This document shows, piece after piece, positions 1 through 7,613 of a stretch of 29,292 nt of DNA; position 1 is the first letter of the stretch, and every line of letters begins with the position of its first letter. The DNA is from CAZOAR01 sp964577985. Its GTDB lineage: Bacteria; Gemmatimonadota; CAZMKB01; CAZNLH01. The DNA lies in contig CAZOAR010000033.1 of NCBI GenBank assembly GCA_964577985.1, forward strand, positions 1 through 29,292, written 5' to 3'. The notes under the pieces are model-generated. The model made no database searches and was not told the DNA's origin. It saw only the letters and a program-made list of their open reading frames with translations. A program made the position numbers and the translations under genes.

Positions 1-63
1 TTCGCCATCCGCGAGGGCGGTAGAACGGTAGGCGCCGGCGTCGTAACAGAAATCATTGAGTGA
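1..63 (+). CDS. tuf: Elongation factor Tu, C-terminal end (partial)
   Basis: The first 20 codons read FAIREGGRTVGAGVVTEIIE and end in TGA. This is the nearly invariant last beta-strand of EF-Tu domain 3. EF-Tu is the GTPase that delivers aminoacyl-tRNA to the ribosome. The rest of the gene lies upstream of the window. The stop is only 9 bases before rpsJ, so tuf and the S10 operon are probably co-transcribed, as in many bacteria where the str operon runs into the S10 operon. Identification rests on this short but highly conserved tail. Confidence 0.93.
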   Translation, partial: FAIREGGRTVGAGVVTEIIE

Positions 64-72
64 GGAAGGGAT

Positions 73-381
73 ATGGCCATCCAACAGATAAGAATCAGGC
101 TCAAGTCCTTTGATCATGTCCTGATTGACAATTCAGCGGGTGAAATTGTCAAGACGGCTCAGAGGACCGGGTCGGTGGTGTCGGGACCCATACCTCTGCC
201 AACAAGGAGGAAACTCATTACAGTGCTGCGCTCGCCGCATATCGACAAGAAGTCGCGAGAACAGTTCGAGATGAAGGTCCACAAGAGATTGATAACGATC
301 CTGGATCCGAAGCCGCACACCATAGAGGCACTGAAGAAACTGGATCTGCCGGCCGGTGTCCATGTAGTAATAAAGTCCTGA
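73..381 (+). CDS. rpsJ: 30S ribosomal protein S10
   Basis: A 102-residue protein of normal length for S10. It carries the family hallmarks: the IRIRLKSFDH start, the GPIPLPT segment, and SPHIDKKSREQFEMKVHKRL in the second half, which faces 16S rRNA in the 30S head. A GAGGAAGG ribosome-binding site lies just before the ATG. S10 is also the NusE transcription antitermination factor in characterised bacteria, which is family knowledge and not visible here. It is the first gene of the S10 cluster, directly behind tuf. Confidence 0.98.
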   Translation: MAIQQIRIRLKSFDHVLIDNSAGEIVKTAQRTGSVVSGPIPLPTRRKLITVLRSPHIDKKSREQFEMKVHKRLITILDPKPHTIEALKKLDLPAGVHVVIKS

Positions 382-449
382 GCAGGGGCTTCCCGTGGAT
401 GTTGACCTGGCTTCCGCCCGGCAGGCGTCGCGAAAACGAAAGTCAGCGG

Positions 450-475
450 ATAACGATATCTGAAAAAATAACGAT
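450..475 (+). repeat. Short direct repeat in the rpsJ-rplC spacer
   Basis: The 110-base gap between rpsJ and rplC is the longest spacer in the first part of the cluster. It contains ATAACGAT twice (450-457 and 468-475), spaced 18 bases start to start, in an A-rich stretch just before rplC. No convincing promoter, terminator or L4-type leader fold is visible. The repeat may be chance. Confidence 0.25.
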
Positions 476-491
476 TCAAAGGCGGTAGGGC

Positions 492-1136
492 ATGATTGGA
501 TTACTGGGAAAGAAACTTACGATGACTCAGGTCTTTGACGAACAGGGCAAGTCTGTTCCCGTCACGGTTCTTGAGGCCGGTCCCTGCATCGTCACTCGGG
601 TCAAAGGTGATGGCGAGGCGGAGAAGAGGGTCGTCCAGGTTGGCTATCAGGAGGTAAAGGAAGAAAAGCTGCCGTTACCGGAGCGCGGCTATTTCAAAAA
701 GAATGATTTGCCGACAATGAAGATCCTCAAGGAATTCGCCGTCGAGCAAAATGACGTTTACGAGAAAGGTCAGGCTCTTACAGTCGGTATTTTCAATGTT
801 GGAGACAGCGTGGACGTTACCGGCAAGTCGAAGGGAAGAGGATTTCAGGGAGTGGTCAAGCGTTATGGTTTCTCCGGTTACGACAGCACTCACGGAACAA
901 AGGACAAGCATCGTGTACCTGGTTCGATCGGGGCCTCTACCTTCCCCGGCAGGGTCTGGAAGAATAAGCGCCTTCCGGGAAGATACGGCAACGAGCAAAA
1001 GACTGTCAAGAACCTGAGGGTGATCAAGATCGCTCCGGAAGACAATCTGATTTTTCTAATGGGAGCAGTCCCGGGCAGTCGGGGCAGTATGGTGACCATC
1101 AGGACAAGGAAGAGAGAGGGGACTGAAAAAGAATGA
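492..1136 (+). CDS. rplC: 50S ribosomal protein L3
   Basis: A 214-residue protein with the L3 fold signature: an N-terminal GKKLTMTQVF strand (usually GKKLGMT), then a central extended loop around residues 125-165 with GTKDKHRVPGSIGAS, FPGRVWKNKRLPGRYG and NEQKTVKNL. That loop reaches towards the peptidyl-transferase centre in known ribosomes. The loop has GAS where E. coli carries its methylated glutamine, a common bacterial variant. The Shine-Dalgarno is weak (GGCGGTAGGG). Its stop overlaps the rplD start as ATGA, so the two are translationally coupled. Confidence 0.98.
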   Translation: MIGLLGKKLTMTQVFDEQGKSVPVTVLEAGPCIVTRVKGDGEAEKRVVQVGYQEVKEEKLPLPERGYFKKNDLPTMKILKEFAVEQNDVYEKGQALTVGIFNVGDSVDVTGKSKGRGFQGVVKRYGFSGYDSTHGTKDKHRVPGSIGASTFPGRVWKNKRLPGRYGNEQKTVKNLRVIKIAPEDNLIFLMGAVPGSRGSMVTIRTRKREGTEKE

Positions 1137-1777
1137 CGAACGCAGTTGTGGAAGCCCCCCTTTACGATCGAAAAGGCGAAGAAAAAGGAAAGCGTCAGCT
1201 GCCGGCGGAAATTTTTCTGCAGGAAGCCAACGAATCTGTTGTCCATCAGGCGATCAGGGCCTATCTGACGAATCGTCGTCAGGGTAACGCTTCTTCAAAA
1301 AACCGGTCGGCAGTTCGAGGTGGAGGCAGCAAGCCGTGGAGGCAGAAAGGAACAGGCAGGGCCAGAGCCGGTTCGACGAGATCACCTCTATGGAGAGGAG
1401 GAGCAGCGGCCTTTGGCATTACGCCGAAGGATTACAGGTTGAAGCTCCCGAAGCGGATGAAAAAACTGGCGCTTTATTCAGCCCTTTCCATGAAGGCAAA
1501 GGACGAGGCGATCAAGGTGTTTGAGTGCTTCGAATTCTCCGCCCCCAGAACCCGGGAAATGGTGGAGCTTCTCAATAGTGTTGGTGTCAGTGAAGTGAAG
1601 GTTCTTGTCCTTACCGAGAAGGTCAAGAAGGAAGTTTACCTCTCGGGCAGAAACATCTCCGGGGTAAAGGTACATCCTTTCAAGGATATCAGTGCGCTGG
1701 AGGTTCTCGATGCGGATGTTCTGTTGATCGAGGATGGTGTCATAGAGACCCTTGAGGGCGCGGAGAAATCTAAATGA
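1133..1777 (+). CDS. rplD: 50S ribosomal protein L4
   Basis: A 214-residue L4/L1e family protein. The conserved tunnel loop is plain: NRRQGNASSKNRSAVRGGGS followed by KPWRQKGTGRARAGSTRSPL around residues 45-85. In known ribosomes this loop lines the exit-tunnel constriction. The C-terminal half carries the globular domain ending in a variable acidic tail. It starts within the rplC stop (ATGA) and ends within the rplW start (ATGA). In E. coli L4 represses the S10 operon, but no matching leader is recognisable here. Confidence 0.97.
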   Translation: MTNAVVEAPLYDRKGEEKGKRQLPAEIFLQEANESVVHQAIRAYLTNRRQGNASSKNRSAVRGGGSKPWRQKGTGRARAGSTRSPLWRGGAAAFGITPKDYRLKLPKRMKKLALYSALSMKAKDEAIKVFECFEFSAPRTREMVELLNSVGVSEVKVLVLTEKVKKEVYLSGRNISGVKVHPFKDISALEVLDADVLLIEDGVIETLEGAEKSK

Positions 1778-2064
1778 GGGATCCAAGGAAGATTATCAAA
1801 AGACCGATTATCACCGAGAGGAGCACTTATCTACAGGGAAACGGTAACAAGTATATTTTCGAGGTAGACCGGAACGCGAACAAGATAGAAGTGGCCCACG
1901 CGGTGAAAGTCATTTTCGATGTTACTGTCCTTAACGTCAGGACTATTAACATGAAGGGAAAACCGAAACGACTGGGAGCCTTTTCCGGGCGGCGTGCCAA
2001 CTGGAAGAAGGCTATAGTGACATTAAAGGAAGGAGACCACATCGAGGTGTTCGATGAGGTGTAG
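1774..2064 (+). CDS. rplW: 50S ribosomal protein L23
   Basis: A 96-residue protein of the L23 family, with the KRPIITERST N-terminal motif, the KYIFEVDRNANKIEVAHAV segment and the NVRTINMKGKPKR extended loop. L23 sits at the polypeptide exit and is the docking site for trigger factor and SRP in characterised bacteria. Coupled to rplD by an ATGA overlap. Length and sequence are ordinary. Confidence 0.97.
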   Translation: MRDPRKIIKRPIITERSTYLQGNGNKYIFEVDRNANKIEVAHAVKVIFDVTVLNVRTINMKGKPKRLGAFSGRRANWKKAIVTLKEGDHIEVFDEV

Positions 2065-2119
2065 GCAGGCTGCTTCATCCACTCGATTGAGAAGCCGGAG
2101 ATTGAGGAAGGCGATATAG

Positions 2120-2962
2120 ATGTCTGTAAAAAAATTCAAACCTGTGACCCCGAGTCGAAGATCGATGGTGATTTCCGCGTTTGATGAGATTACGCGGACA
2201 AAACCTGAAAAGTCTCTTGTGGAGCCTCTGAGGAAGTCAGGCGGAAGGAATCACCACGGCCATGTTACCTCCAGACGAAGAGGGGGCGGGCACAAGAGGC
2301 AGTACCGCGTGATAGACTGGAAACGAAACAAACTGGGAGTCCCCGGGGTCGTTCAAACCGTTGAATACGATCCGAATCGTTCCGCTAACATCGCCCTGAT
2401 CAAATACAGGGATGGTGAGAAGCGATATATCCTTCATCCCACAGGACTGAGAGTGGGCGACACAGTTGTTTCTGACAGAGAAAAGGGTGTGCCGGTAAAG
2501 GTAGGCAACACTATGCTCCTCAGGGATGTCCCGCTTGGCAGTGAGGTTCACAATGTCGAGATGAAACCAGGAAAGGGCGCCCAGATCGCGCGAAGTGCAG
2601 GGGCAAGTGTGCAGGTCGTAGCGAAAGAGGGGAATCATACTCACCTCAAGATGCCTTCGGGCGAGGTAAGACTTATAGGGCTGGACTGCATGGCGACCAT
2701 CGGCAAGGTAGGGAACCTCGACCACGAGAACACGTCCAGTGGGAAGGCCGGTCGTTCAAGATGGCTGGGAAGACGTCCCAGGGTACGCGGCGTCGCTATG
2801 AACCCCGTTGACCATCCGATGGGTGGAGGTGAGGGAAAATCGTCCGGCGGCAGGCATCCCACCACGCCCTGGGGAAAGAAGACAAAGGGGTACAAAACCC
2901 GGAGAAAGAGAAAAAGCTCCGATCGCTATATCGTGAAGAAACGGGATAGCGGGAGAAACTGA
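2120..2962 (+). CDS. rplB: 50S ribosomal protein L2
   Basis: A 280-residue protein of full L2 length. Motifs in order: TPSRRSMV near the start, GGRNHHGHVTSRRRGGGHK around residues 41-59, IEYDPNR-type strand (VEYDPNRSANIALI), then the C-terminal NPVDHPMGGGEGKSSGGRHP loop, with TPWGKKTKGYKTR after it. The C-terminal loop contacts 23S rRNA near the peptidyl-transferase centre. The start is at 2120 after GAGGAAGGCG. HPMGGGEG, with Met where E. coli has His, is seen in several phyla. Confidence 0.98.
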   Translation: MSVKKFKPVTPSRRSMVISAFDEITRTKPEKSLVEPLRKSGGRNHHGHVTSRRRGGGHKRQYRVIDWKRNKLGVPGVVQTVEYDPNRSANIALIKYRDGEKRYILHPTGLRVGDTVVSDREKGVPVKVGNTMLLRDVPLGSEVHNVEMKPGKGAQIARSAGASVQVVAKEGNHTHLKMPSGEVRLIGLDCMATIGKVGNLDHENTSSGKAGRSRWLGRRPRVRGVAMNPVDHPMGGGEGKSSGGRHPTTPWGKKTKGYKTRRKRKSSDRYIVKKRDSGRN

Positions 2963-2976
2963 GAGGACATGCTCAC

Positions 2977-3264
2977 ATGGGTAGATCGGTAAAGAAAGGA
3001 CCATTCATCGACGAGAAGTTGATGAAAAAGATAGATGACATGAACAGCAGGGGTGCCAAACAGGTTATTCGCACCTGGTCCAGGAGGTCCACCATTTCGC
3101 CCGATTTCGTTGGACATACCCTGGCTGTTCACAATGGCAACAAGTTTATTCCCGTTTTCATTACCGAGAACATGGTTGGACACAAACTCGGAGAGTTCGC
3201 TCCGACCAGATTGTTCAGGGGCCACGGTGGCAGGCTTGCGGATAAGTCGGCGAGGCCGAGATAG
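2977..3264 (+). CDS. rpsS: 30S ribosomal protein S19
   Basis: A 95-residue protein matching S19 throughout: MGRSVKKGPFID at the start, RTWSRRSTI in the middle, VGHTLAVHNGNKFIPVFI, then VGHKLGEFAPTR and FRGHGG near the end. S19 forms the 30S head with S13 and contacts the large subunit through intersubunit bridges. It follows rplB after 14 bases. The 72-base gap after it, to the chosen rplV start, holds only the rplV ribosome-binding site. Confidence 0.98.
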   Translation: MGRSVKKGPFIDEKLMKKIDDMNSRGAKQVIRTWSRRSTISPDFVGHTLAVHNGNKFIPVFITENMVGHKLGEFAPTRLFRGHGGRLADKSARPR

Positions 3265-3336
3265 GGTCATAATACGTCCCGGGTTGCGCCGCTGTCAGGC
3301 AGTTCACCCCGGTTCAAGAGGAGGATGAGAAGAGGT

Positions 3337-3687
3337 ATGGAGGGTAAAGCAGTAAGTCGATATGTCAGAACCTCACCGAGAAAGGTGAGGCTCGTTACTG
3401 ATCTCATCCGAGGTTTGTCGGTCGAAGAAGCCTATTCGATCCTTCAATATTCGCAGAAACGTGCGGCTACCCCGGTACTCAAGACACTTCGCTCTGCCGT
3501 GAGCAATGCGCTCAACCGCGTGGGGACACTGCAGTTGAGAGTGGAGGATCTCATGGTGTCGGAAGTCATGGTCGATGAAGGCCCCACTATGAAGCGTTTC
3601 AGAGCGATGTCCATGGGTAGAGTCGGGCGAATAAGGAAACGAACCAGTCATATAACGGTGGTAGTGAACTCTGAATCTCAAGAATAG
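3337..3687 (+). CDS. rplV: 50S ribosomal protein L22
   Basis: L22 family protein. I chose the ATG at 3337 (116 residues, MEGKAVSRYVRTSPRKVRLV), which matches the usual L22 N-terminus. An in-frame ATG at 3325 lies directly against the AGGAGG at 3319-3324, with no spacing, and would add four residues. The beta-hairpin that lines the exit tunnel is near residues 75-100 (MVDEGPTMKRFRAMSMGRVG), followed by RIRKRTSHITVVV. Length and sequence are ordinary. Confidence 0.96.
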   Translation: MEGKAVSRYVRTSPRKVRLVTDLIRGLSVEEAYSILQYSQKRAATPVLKTLRSAVSNALNRVGTLQLRVEDLMVSEVMVDEGPTMKRFRAMSMGRVGRIRKRTSHITVVVNSESQE

Positions 3688-3723
3688 CAGCACTTTTCTT
3701 TAAGGCTGAAGAGAGGAGATCTT

Positions 3724-4470
3724 TTGGGACAAAAAACGCATCCGGTCGGCTTCAGATTGGGAGTAGTAAAGAATTGGCAGTCGCGCTGGTTCGAGGAGAG
3801 AGATCTGTCATCTCTCCTTATGGAAGACGAAAAGATCAGGAAGTATCTCAAAACACGCCTGGGGCATGCGGCGGTGTCGATGGTGGAGATTGAAAGAACA
3901 CCGAGGAAGATCGTTCTGATCATTCATACCGCTCGCCCGGGAGTCGTGATTGGCCGACGGGGGCAGGAAGTTGATAAACTCCGGGATGAACTGGCGCACC
4001 TTATTCATACGGCCAGAGAAGAAGAAGTTGCGAGGAAGACCAGCCGGGGATGGAAGATAAGAGAAGACGAAGAGTCCGGAGAAGCGGATGATATTCAGAT
4101 CAAGATCGAGGAGATCAAACGACCTGAGTTGAACGCCAAGCTCGTTGCCGACAACATTGCCTTCCAGTTGACACAGAGAATCAGCTTTCGCAGAGCGATG
4201 AAGAAGTCTGTCACCTCCGCTATGAGAGGGGACGCCAATGGCATAAAGATTCAATGCAGTGGACGACTGGGAGGCGCTGAGATCGCCCGATCTGAAGGAT
4301 ATCATGATGGACGCGTGCCGCTCCACACACTCCGTGCGGATATCGACTATGCCACCAGTACAGCACATACCACGTTCGGTACGATCGGCGTCAAGGTGTG
4401 GATATTCAGGAAAGAAGAGGCGGGACTCGTGGATCGCGGGCGGAGAGGTGAACGCACCACAGCGCGGTGA
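3724..4470 (+). CDS. rpsC: 30S ribosomal protein S3 with an extra loop in the KH domain
   Basis: A 248-residue S3 protein starting with TTG behind GAGAGGAGAT. It begins GQKTHPVGFRLGV. The KH type-2 domain has the GVVIGRRGQEVDKL loop at about residues 73-86. The C-terminal domain has IKRPELNAKLVADNIA, ISFRRAMKKSV, GRLGGAEIARSE and RVPLHTLRADIDY. In typical S3 the helix after GxxG runs straight into the strand that leads to IEEIKRPEL. Here about 30 additional charged residues (roughly 93-122) intervene, containing TSRGWKIREDEESGEADD. S3 binds mRNA at the 30S entry site and helps unwind it, so the insert would sit at or near that surface. Confidence 0.97.
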   Translation: MGQKTHPVGFRLGVVKNWQSRWFEERDLSSLLMEDEKIRKYLKTRLGHAAVSMVEIERTPRKIVLIIHTARPGVVIGRRGQEVDKLRDELAHLIHTAREEEVARKTSRGWKIREDEESGEADDIQIKIEEIKRPELNAKLVADNIAFQLTQRISFRRAMKKSVTSAMRGDANGIKIQCSGRLGGAEIARSEGYHDGRVPLHTLRADIDYATSTAHTTFGTIGVKVWIFRKEEAGLVDRGRRGERTTAR

Positions 4471-4506
4471 TAAGGCGCTTCGGGTGCTTGTAAGGAGATC
4501 ATTATA

Positions 4507-4917
4507 ATGTTAATGCCGAAGAGGGTGAAATACAGGAAGCAGCACAGAGGCCGGATGAGGGGGATGGCCCTCAGGGGCGGTAAAGTCAGTTTTGGCGAAT
4601 TCGGCCTCCAGTCGCTTGAGTGCGGGTGGTTGACAAATCGCCAGATCGAGGCGGCAAGGGTGGCTCTCACCCGTAAGATCAAGAGGGGTGGAAAGGTGTG
4701 GATCAGAGTGTTTCCGGACAAGCCCTTCACGAAAAAACCTGCCGAGACGAGGATGGGGAAGGGCAAAGGCAACCCCGAAGGTTGGGTGGCAGTGGTAAAA
4801 CCCGGGAAAGTAATGTTTGAGCTGGAAGGCGTTTCCTACGAGCTCGCCAGAGAAGCCATGCGTCTTGCCTCGAGGAAATTGCCTCTGAGGACAAGGCTCA
4901 TAAGACGGGAGGTTTGA
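4507..4917 (+). CDS. rplP: 50S ribosomal protein L16
   Basis: A 136-residue L16 protein. It has MPKRVKYRKQHRGRM at the start, the QIEAARVALTR helix, then WIRVFPDKPFTKKPAETRMG and the KGKGNPEGWVAVVKPG loop, which lies near the A site of the large subunit in known structures. The first ATG at 4507 (MLMPKR) has AAGGAG nine bases before it; ATG 4513 is also in frame. Ordinary length and sequence. Confidence 0.98.
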   Translation: MLMPKRVKYRKQHRGRMRGMALRGGKVSFGEFGLQSLECGWLTNRQIEAARVALTRKIKRGGKVWIRVFPDKPFTKKPAETRMGKGKGNPEGWVAVVKPGKVMFELEGVSYELAREAMRLASRKLPLRTRLIRREV

Positions 4918-4924
4918 GTAGACC

Positions 4925-5137
4925 TTGATTAAGACAGTCGATATCAGGAACATGACCGTTATGGAGATTGAAGCCCGGATCGAGGAACTCGAGGAGGAAC
5001 TCTTCAGGCTTCGCTTCAGGCACGGAAACCAGGGAATAGACAACGCTCTCAGGTTGAGATACCTTCATCGCGATGTAGCCAGGTTGAAAACCGTCCTGCG
5101 TGAGGACGATCTTGGGATACGCAAACTACCGAAATGA
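4925..5137 (+). CDS. rpmC: 50S ribosomal protein L29
   Basis: A 70-residue two-helix protein of the L29 family, starting with TTG behind GGAGGT. It reads IRNMTVMEIEARIEELEEEL, then LFRLRFRHGNQGIDNALRL and RDVARLKTVL, matching the family pattern of an EL-rich first helix and an R-rich second helix. L29 sits next to L23 near the exit tunnel. It follows rplP after 7 bases and precedes rpsQ, the universal order. Confidence 0.95.
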   Translation: MIKTVDIRNMTVMEIEARIEELEEELFRLRFRHGNQGIDNALRLRYLHRDVARLKTVLREDDLGIRKLPK

Positions 5138-5152
5138 TGGAAGAGGGATCTG

Positions 5153-5458
5153 ATGGATAGGCGAAATCGTCGTAAGACAAGAATGGGAGTTGTGGTCAGC
5201 GACAAGATGGACAAGAGTGTCGTGGTCTCTGTTGAGAGAGTCCTCCAACATCCGCTCTACCGTAAGCTTGTCAAGAAGACAGGCAAAGTAGTTGCGCACG
5301 ATGAAGAAAATCGATGCAAGTTGGGCGATGTAGTGACGATTGTTGAGACGCGTCCTTTAAGCAGGAGGAAGAGGTGGAGAGTGGGGGAGATTTCCTCGTC
5401 CAGAGATAAGGGAGATCGTACCCTGAATGGTGTGGAAGGAGAAGGTGATTCCCAATGA
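5153..5458 (+). CDS. rpsQ: 30S ribosomal protein S17 with a short C-terminal extension
   Basis: S17 family OB-fold protein of 101 residues, somewhat longer than the usual 80-90. The core reads RRKTRMGVVVSDKMDKSVVV, then HPLYRKLVKKTGKVVAHDEEN, then GDVVTIVETRPLSRRKRWRV. The extension is the charged tail SSRDKGDRTLNGVEGEGDSQ. S17 is an early 16S rRNA binder. The tail's last codon overlaps the rplN start as ATGA. Confidence 0.97.
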   Translation: MDRRNRRKTRMGVVVSDKMDKSVVVSVERVLQHPLYRKLVKKTGKVVAHDEENRCKLGDVVTIVETRPLSRRKRWRVGEISSSRDKGDRTLNGVEGEGDSQ

Positions 5459-5823
5459 TTCAACACCAGACGATGGTCAAGATCGCGGACAATTCCGGCG
5501 CGAAACGAGCACAATGCATCAAGGTGCTGGGTGGGACACGGAGGCGCTACGCAAGAGCTGGAGACATTGTTGTCCTGGCAGTAAAGGATGCTCTGCCGAA
5601 CAGTGCAATAAAGAAGGGCGAAGTGGTACGCGCGGTAGTGGTGAGGTGCAAAAAGGAATTGCGTCGCAGCGATGGATCATATATTCGATTTGATGAGAAC
5701 GCCTGCGTGATTATTAATGAGCTGAGGGAACCGAGGGCCACGAGGATATTTGGCCCTGTAGCCAGGGAACTCAGGGAAAAGCAGTTCATGAAGATTATTT
5801 CTCTCGCCCCCGAGGTCCTTTAG
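5455..5823 (+). CDS. rplN: 50S ribosomal protein L14
   Basis: A 122-residue protein, the exact family length. Highly conserved segments are KIADNSGAK, CIKVLGGTRRRYARAGDIVV, VKKG-type IKKGEVVRAVVVR, RRSDGSYIRFDENACVIIN and TRIFGPVARELREKQFMKI, ending SLAPEVL. L14 forms intersubunit bridges and is the binding site of the silencing factor RsfS in studied bacteria. Coupled to rpsQ by ATGA. Confidence 0.98.
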   Translation: MIQHQTMVKIADNSGAKRAQCIKVLGGTRRRYARAGDIVVLAVKDALPNSAIKKGEVVRAVVVRCKKELRRSDGSYIRFDENACVIINELREPRATRIFGPVARELREKQFMKIISLAPEVL

Positions 5824-5854
5824 TTTTTTCCGATGAATGAAGCGGAGTCCTGAC

Positions 5855-6190
5855 ATGGATATAGCAAAAAGTGATACTGTGCTGGTGATTTGTGGCAATG
5901 ATAAGGGAAAGACCGGTAAGGTTTTAAGCGTTCTGCAGAAGGGCAGGAGGATAACCATTGAGAATGTCAATTTCATAAAGCGGCATACTCGACCTTCTCA
6001 GACCAACCCCCAGGGGGGCATAATAGAGCGCGAAGCCCCTGTGGATGTCTCCAACGTGATGCTTTTCTGCTCCAAGTGTAACAGAGGGACACGGGTAAGG
6101 CATGAATCCCTGTCCGATGAAATGAGAACCAAAGTCCGTGTCTGTGCGCGGTGTGGAGAGGTCATCCCGAAGGAGGGGAGCAATAGGTGA
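5855..6190 (+). CDS. rplX: 50S ribosomal protein L24, zinc-ribbon form
   Basis: L24 family protein of 111 residues. The start at 5855 has GGAG seven bases upstream; an in-frame ATG at 5837 lacks a ribosome-binding site. The KOW motif is near the N-terminus (VLVICGNDKGKTGKVLSVL), followed by NFIKRHTRPSQTNPQGGIIE. The C-terminal part carries two cysteine pairs, CSKC and CARC, in a ribbon (CSKCNRGTRVRHE ... VRVCARCGEVI) that would bind zinc. L24 is an early assembly protein of the 50S subunit. Confidence 0.96.
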   Translation: MDIAKSDTVLVICGNDKGKTGKVLSVLQKGRRITIENVNFIKRHTRPSQTNPQGGIIEREAPVDVSNVMLFCSKCNRGTRVRHESLSDEMRTKVRVCARCGEVIPKEGSNR

Positions 6191-6198
6191 ATAGATTG

Positions 6199-6236
6199 CC
6201 GGCGGCCCGCAGGTTTCCACATGTGCGTTCGGCCGG
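6199..6236 (+). other. Possible stem-loop in the rplX-rplE spacer
   Basis: The 130-base gap between rplX and rplE has no gene. It can fold weakly: CCGGC (6199-6203) pairs with GCCGG (6232-6236), then a 4x4 internal loop, then CGCA (6208-6211) pairs with TGCG (6224-6227). No T-run follows, so it is not an intrinsic terminator. A TTGACA sits at 6285-6290 but has no -10 box at the right distance. Function unknown and possibly chance. Confidence 0.2.
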
Positions 6237-6320
6237 TTCCAGACGAGCAGTTAGCCGTCTCTCATGAGACTTGTTGGATACGAATTGACACTATAGCACT
6301 GAATACCGGAGGAAATGGAA

Positions 6321-6881
6321 ATGGTTGGGGGCCTCGAAAGGGACTACAATGACAGGGTGATCGGAGAGATCGCCAAGCGACTTGGTCTTGCAAATGTGTT
6401 ACAGGTGCCCTGCCTGGAGAAGATTGTCCTGAATGCAGGTGTTGGTGAGGCCATACAGGACTCCAAGTATCTCGATTCGATGGTCAGGGAGTTCACCCTG
6501 ATCGCGGGACAGAAACCTGTTATCAGGCGGGCAAAGAAGTCAATATCCAACTTCAGGTTGAGAGAAGGCATGCCGATTGGTTGCTCCGTGACGTTGAGGG
6601 GAGCCAGGATGTATCATTTTCTCGAGCGCCTTATATACGTGGCAATTCCAAGGATTCGTGACTTCAGGGGAATCAGCCCGAAATCATTCGACGGGCGCGG
6701 GAATTACTCGCTGGGCATCAAGGAACAGATCATCTTCCCTGAAGTTAATTATGATGAGGTGGAGAAGATCAGGGGCTTTGATATAACTATAGTCACAACG
6801 GCTCGAAAGGATGATGAGGCCTATCTTCTCCTTGAGTTGCTGGGGTTGCCTTTTCGCCGACCTTCGCCGGCTTCGGCCTGA
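6321..6881 (+). CDS. rplE: 50S ribosomal protein L5
   Basis: L5 family protein of 186 residues from the ATG at 6321, which lies 8 bases after GGAGG (6308-6312). An in-frame ATG at 6315 would leave a spacing of only 2. Motifs: VPCLEKIVLNAGVGEA, LIAGQKPVIRRAKKSISNFR, REGMPIGCSVTLRG, MYHFLERL, PRIRDFRGISPKSFDGRGNY and FPEVNYDEVEKIRGFDITIV. L5 binds 5S rRNA and contacts P-site tRNA. The short tail after LLLELLGLPF is the normal C-terminus. Confidence 0.97.
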   Translation: MVGGLERDYNDRVIGEIAKRLGLANVLQVPCLEKIVLNAGVGEAIQDSKYLDSMVREFTLIAGQKPVIRRAKKSISNFRLREGMPIGCSVTLRGARMYHFLERLIYVAIPRIRDFRGISPKSFDGRGNYSLGIKEQIIFPEVNYDEVEKIRGFDITIVTTARKDDEAYLLLELLGLPFRRPSPASA

Positions 6882-6931
6882 GGGCGGGACCGTGAAACAG
6901 TGACAGGGCACAGAAGAACAGGAGGACCTTC

Positions 6932-7117
6932 TTGGCAAAGAAATCTCTCGTATTGAAATGCAGGAAGAGACAGAAGTACAGAGTACGGGAATATAACCGC
7001 TGCCTGCGATGTGGCAGACCCAGAGGATACCTCAGAGATTTCGGGATTTGCAGGATATGTTTCCGAAGCATGGCGCTCGAGGGAAAGATACCGGGTGTCA
7101 GAAAGGCGAGCTGGTAG
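6932..7117 (+). CDS. rpsN: 30S ribosomal protein S14 type Z (zinc-binding)
   Basis: A 61-residue short form of S14. It starts with TTG six bases after GGAGG, giving MAKKSLVLKC. The zinc motif is CLRC ... CRIC (CLRCGRPRGYLRDFGICRIC), followed by FRSMALEGKIPGVRKASW, the standard ending. Type Z S14 has four cysteines and about 61 residues, while the zinc-free form is about 100. It assembles late in the 30S head. Confidence 0.98.
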   Translation: MAKKSLVLKCRKRQKYRVREYNRCLRCGRPRGYLRDFGICRICFRSMALEGKIPGVRKASW

Positions 7118-7184
7118 GTATTTTCCGGCGGCAATGACCGGGCGGGCTTGATGAGCATACTTTGAGGAGGAAAGGTATACCAGG

Positions 7185-7583
7185 ATGACGATGACAGACC
7201 CAATTGCTGACCTCATCATACGGATAAGGAACGCGGGGATGGCGCAACACCGCTTCGTGCTTGTTCCCCACTCCAGAGTGAAAACAGAACTGGTGAAGGT
7301 CTTGAAGAATAACAGCATGATAAACGATTATCGGGTTTTGACCGACAGATTCCCGGTCCAGATCAGGATTTCACTCAAGTACTCCAGGGATGAGGTCCAT
7401 GTGATAAGAGGGATGCAACGGATCAGCAAGCCTGGATTGAGGATCTATGCAGGGAAGAAGGATATCCCGATGGTCAGGCGTGGTCTGGGCTTTGCCATTG
7501 TGTCGACGCCGCAGGGCATCATGACGGATAGTGAGTGCCGGAAGAATGGAATCGGCGGAGAAGTTATGGCATATGTGTGGTAG
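7185..7583 (+). CDS. rpsH: 30S ribosomal protein S8
   Basis: A 132-residue S8 protein. It has DPIADLIIRIRNAG at the start, PHSRVKTELVKVLK, the RISKPGLRIYAGKKDIP linker, and the C-terminal LGFAIVSTPQGIMTDSECRKNGIGGEVMAYVW segment with the STP and GGE motifs that bind 16S helix 21. The ATG at 7185 and another at 7191 are both in frame; GAGGAGG lies at 7164-7170. In E. coli S8 represses the spc operon, but no matching mRNA site is recognisable here. Confidence 0.97.
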   Translation: MTMTDPIADLIIRIRNAGMAQHRFVLVPHSRVKTELVKVLKNNSMINDYRVLTDRFPVQIRISLKYSRDEVHVIRGMQRISKPGLRIYAGKKDIPMVRRGLGFAIVSTPQGIMTDSECRKNGIGGEVMAYVW

Positions 7584-7613
7584 CGGACCGATGATAAGGA
7601 GGCGATAGAACAA

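Noticed and set aside
159..479. Long minus-strand reading frame opposite rpsJ
   Set aside because: It lies opposite a highly conserved ribosomal gene, has no ribosome-binding site or recognisable domain, and is explained as a shadow of rpsJ codon usage.
2237..2725. 162-residue minus-strand open frame opposite rplB
   Set aside because: Entirely antisense to conserved L2 coding sequence; no family resemblance and no promoter or ribosome-binding site.
3808..4368. 186-residue minus-strand open frame opposite rpsC
   Set aside because: Antisense shadow of S3; no recognisable domain and no initiation signals.
6285..6290. TTGACA before rplE as a promoter
   Set aside because: A perfect -35 hexamer, but at 16-18 bases downstream there is only the rplE ribosome-binding region and no -10 box.
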